Shown here piece after piece: positions 5,918 through 6,675 of a DNA stretch of 6,675 nt. Made by a program: the position numbers and the translations under genes. Origin of the DNA: Piscirickettsiaceae bacterium (GTDB lineage: Bacteria > Pseudomonadota > Gammaproteobacteria > Nitrosococcales > Methylophagaceae); assembly GCA_018646825.1 (NCBI GenBank), contig JABGUA010000072.1, forward strand, positions 1-6,675, given 5' to 3'. How positions within the stretch are numbered: the stretch's first letter is position 1; each line of letters opens with the position of its first letter. Under the pieces are notes generated by a model, which was given only the letters and a program-made list of their open reading frames with translations, ran no database searches and was not told the origin of the DNA.

Positions 5918-6675
5918 ATGTTTGGTTTTTCTGAGTTTGCAATAGCCGTTCTTTTCTTCGTTATTGTTGCGATTTATATGGGCGTGAAGTCCGTGCAACA
6001 AGGACGAGAATATACCGTGCAGCGCTTTGGGCGATATACCCGTACATTGAGACCTGGCTTACGTTTCATTGTGCCAATTATGGATAGTGTGGGTGCCAAA
6101 ATAAACATGATGGAACAAGTCTTAGATGTGCAGTCTCAAGAGATTATCACTAAAGATAATGCCATGGTCAGAGTGGATGGAGTGGTGTTTTTTCAGGTCG
6201 TTGATGCTGCTAAAGCTGCTTATGAAGTCAATAACTTAAACAATGCGATTTTAAATCTGACTATGACGAATATCCGGACAGTGATGGGCTCTATGGACTT
6301 GGATGAATTGCTATCAAAAAGAGATGAAATTAATGCACGTCTTCTAAACGTCGTTGATGATGCAACAACCCCATGGGGAGTTAAAGTGACCCGGATTGAG
6401 ATTAAAGATATCGCGCCGCCCGCGGATCTGGTTGAAGCTATGGGTCGTCAAATGAAAGCTGAACGTGAAAAACGTGCCAACATTCTTGAGGCGGAAGGGT
6501 TTCGTCAAGCTGAGATATTAAAAGCAGAAGGTGAAAAACAAGCAGTCGTATTGGATGCTGAGGGCCGTCGCGAAGCGGCATTTCGAGATGCAGAAGCCCG
6601 TGAACGTTTAGCTGAAGCCGAAGCGAAAGCAACCACGATGGTGTCAGATGCGATAGCTGGCGGTAACGTACAAGC
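5918..6675 (+). CDS. QmcA-like SPFH/band 7 (paraslipin-type) membrane protein, 3' end beyond window
   Basis: This is a membrane-anchored scaffold protein of the stomatin/prohibitin superfamily. Such proteins form large ring or cage oligomers in the inner membrane and often partner with NfeD proteins. The window holds 252 residues. A single N-terminal membrane helix lies at about 7-23 (FAIAVLFFVIVAIYMGV). The SPFH domain runs from about 24 to 180, with VQQGREYTVQRFGRYTRTL (26-44), RPGLRFIVPIMD (45-56), ITKDNAMVRVDGVVFFQV (77-94) and WGVKVTRIEIKDIAPP (153-168). A charged coiled coil follows (about 175-245), with an 11-residue EAEG/KAEG/DAEG/DAEA repeat. E. coli QmcA is about 305 residues, so roughly 50 residues are missing. 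AGGTGA lies 5 nt before the ATG. Whether an nfeD-like partner follows cannot be seen. The class is sure; the exact subfamily name is less so. Confidence 0.9.
   Translation, partial: MFGFSEFAIAVLFFVIVAIYMGVKSVQQGREYTVQRFGRYTRTLRPGLRFIVPIMDSVGAKINMMEQVLDVQSQEIITKDNAMVRVDGVVFFQVVDAAKAAYEVNNLNNAILNLTMTNIRTVMGSMDLDELLSKRDEINARLLNVVDDATTPWGVKVTRIEIKDIAPPADLVEAMGRQMKAEREKRANILEAEGFRQAEILKAEGEKQAVVLDAEGRREAAFRDAEARERLAEAEAKATTMVSDAIAGGNVQ

Noticed and set aside
5809..5919. An N-terminal extension of the CsiV-family protein starting at 5919
   Set aside because: It would put 37 non-family residues before a complete signal peptide and would overlap the start codon and promoter region of the divergent SPFH gene.

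Overview
The window is ordinary chromosomal sequence from an AT-leaning Gram-negative bacterium, most likely a gammaproteobacterium. The evidence is the combination of a YcbB/LdtD-type L,D-transpeptidase, a CsiV-family periplasmic protein, a QmcA-type SPFH protein and an Hpt plus methylthioinosine phosphorylase pair. Two genes, the first and the last, run off the window edges. I cannot name the genus with confidence. There are no RNA genes, insertion sequences, CRISPR arrays or phage genes, and I see no undescribed multi-gene system.

Left block (about 1-3822, minus strand). Reading leftwards, a substrate-binding protein, an ATPase and a FecCD/BtuC-type permease form a tightly coupled three-gene importer operon. 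Successive genes share 4 bp (TTGA, then ATGA). The ATPase uses a TTG start. Residues known to dock BtuF onto BtuC can be aligned in both partners, so the importer looks complete; its substrate may be cobalamin, haem or a ferric siderophore. A 58-bp gap follows, then an L,D-transpeptidase starting at GTG, with a candidate promoter and a perfect 12-bp palindrome just upstream. Its catalytic cysteine region lies beyond base 1.

Middle block (3823-5239). A 119-bp divergent regulatory region separates the importer from a plus-strand operon of hypoxanthine phosphoribosyltransferase and S-methyl-5'-thioinosine phosphorylase, overlapping by ATGA. The two enzymes are consecutive in a pathway: the phosphorylase releases hypoxanthine from methylthioinosine, and the transferase converts it to IMP. 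This matches the deaminating route of methylthioadenosine salvage described in Pseudomonas aeruginosa.

Right block (5236-6675). A CsiV-family protein runs on the minus strand, its stop codon interlocked with that of the phosphorylase. Across a 109-bp divergent promoter region, a QmcA-like SPFH (band 7) membrane protein runs on the plus strand and is cut by the window end.
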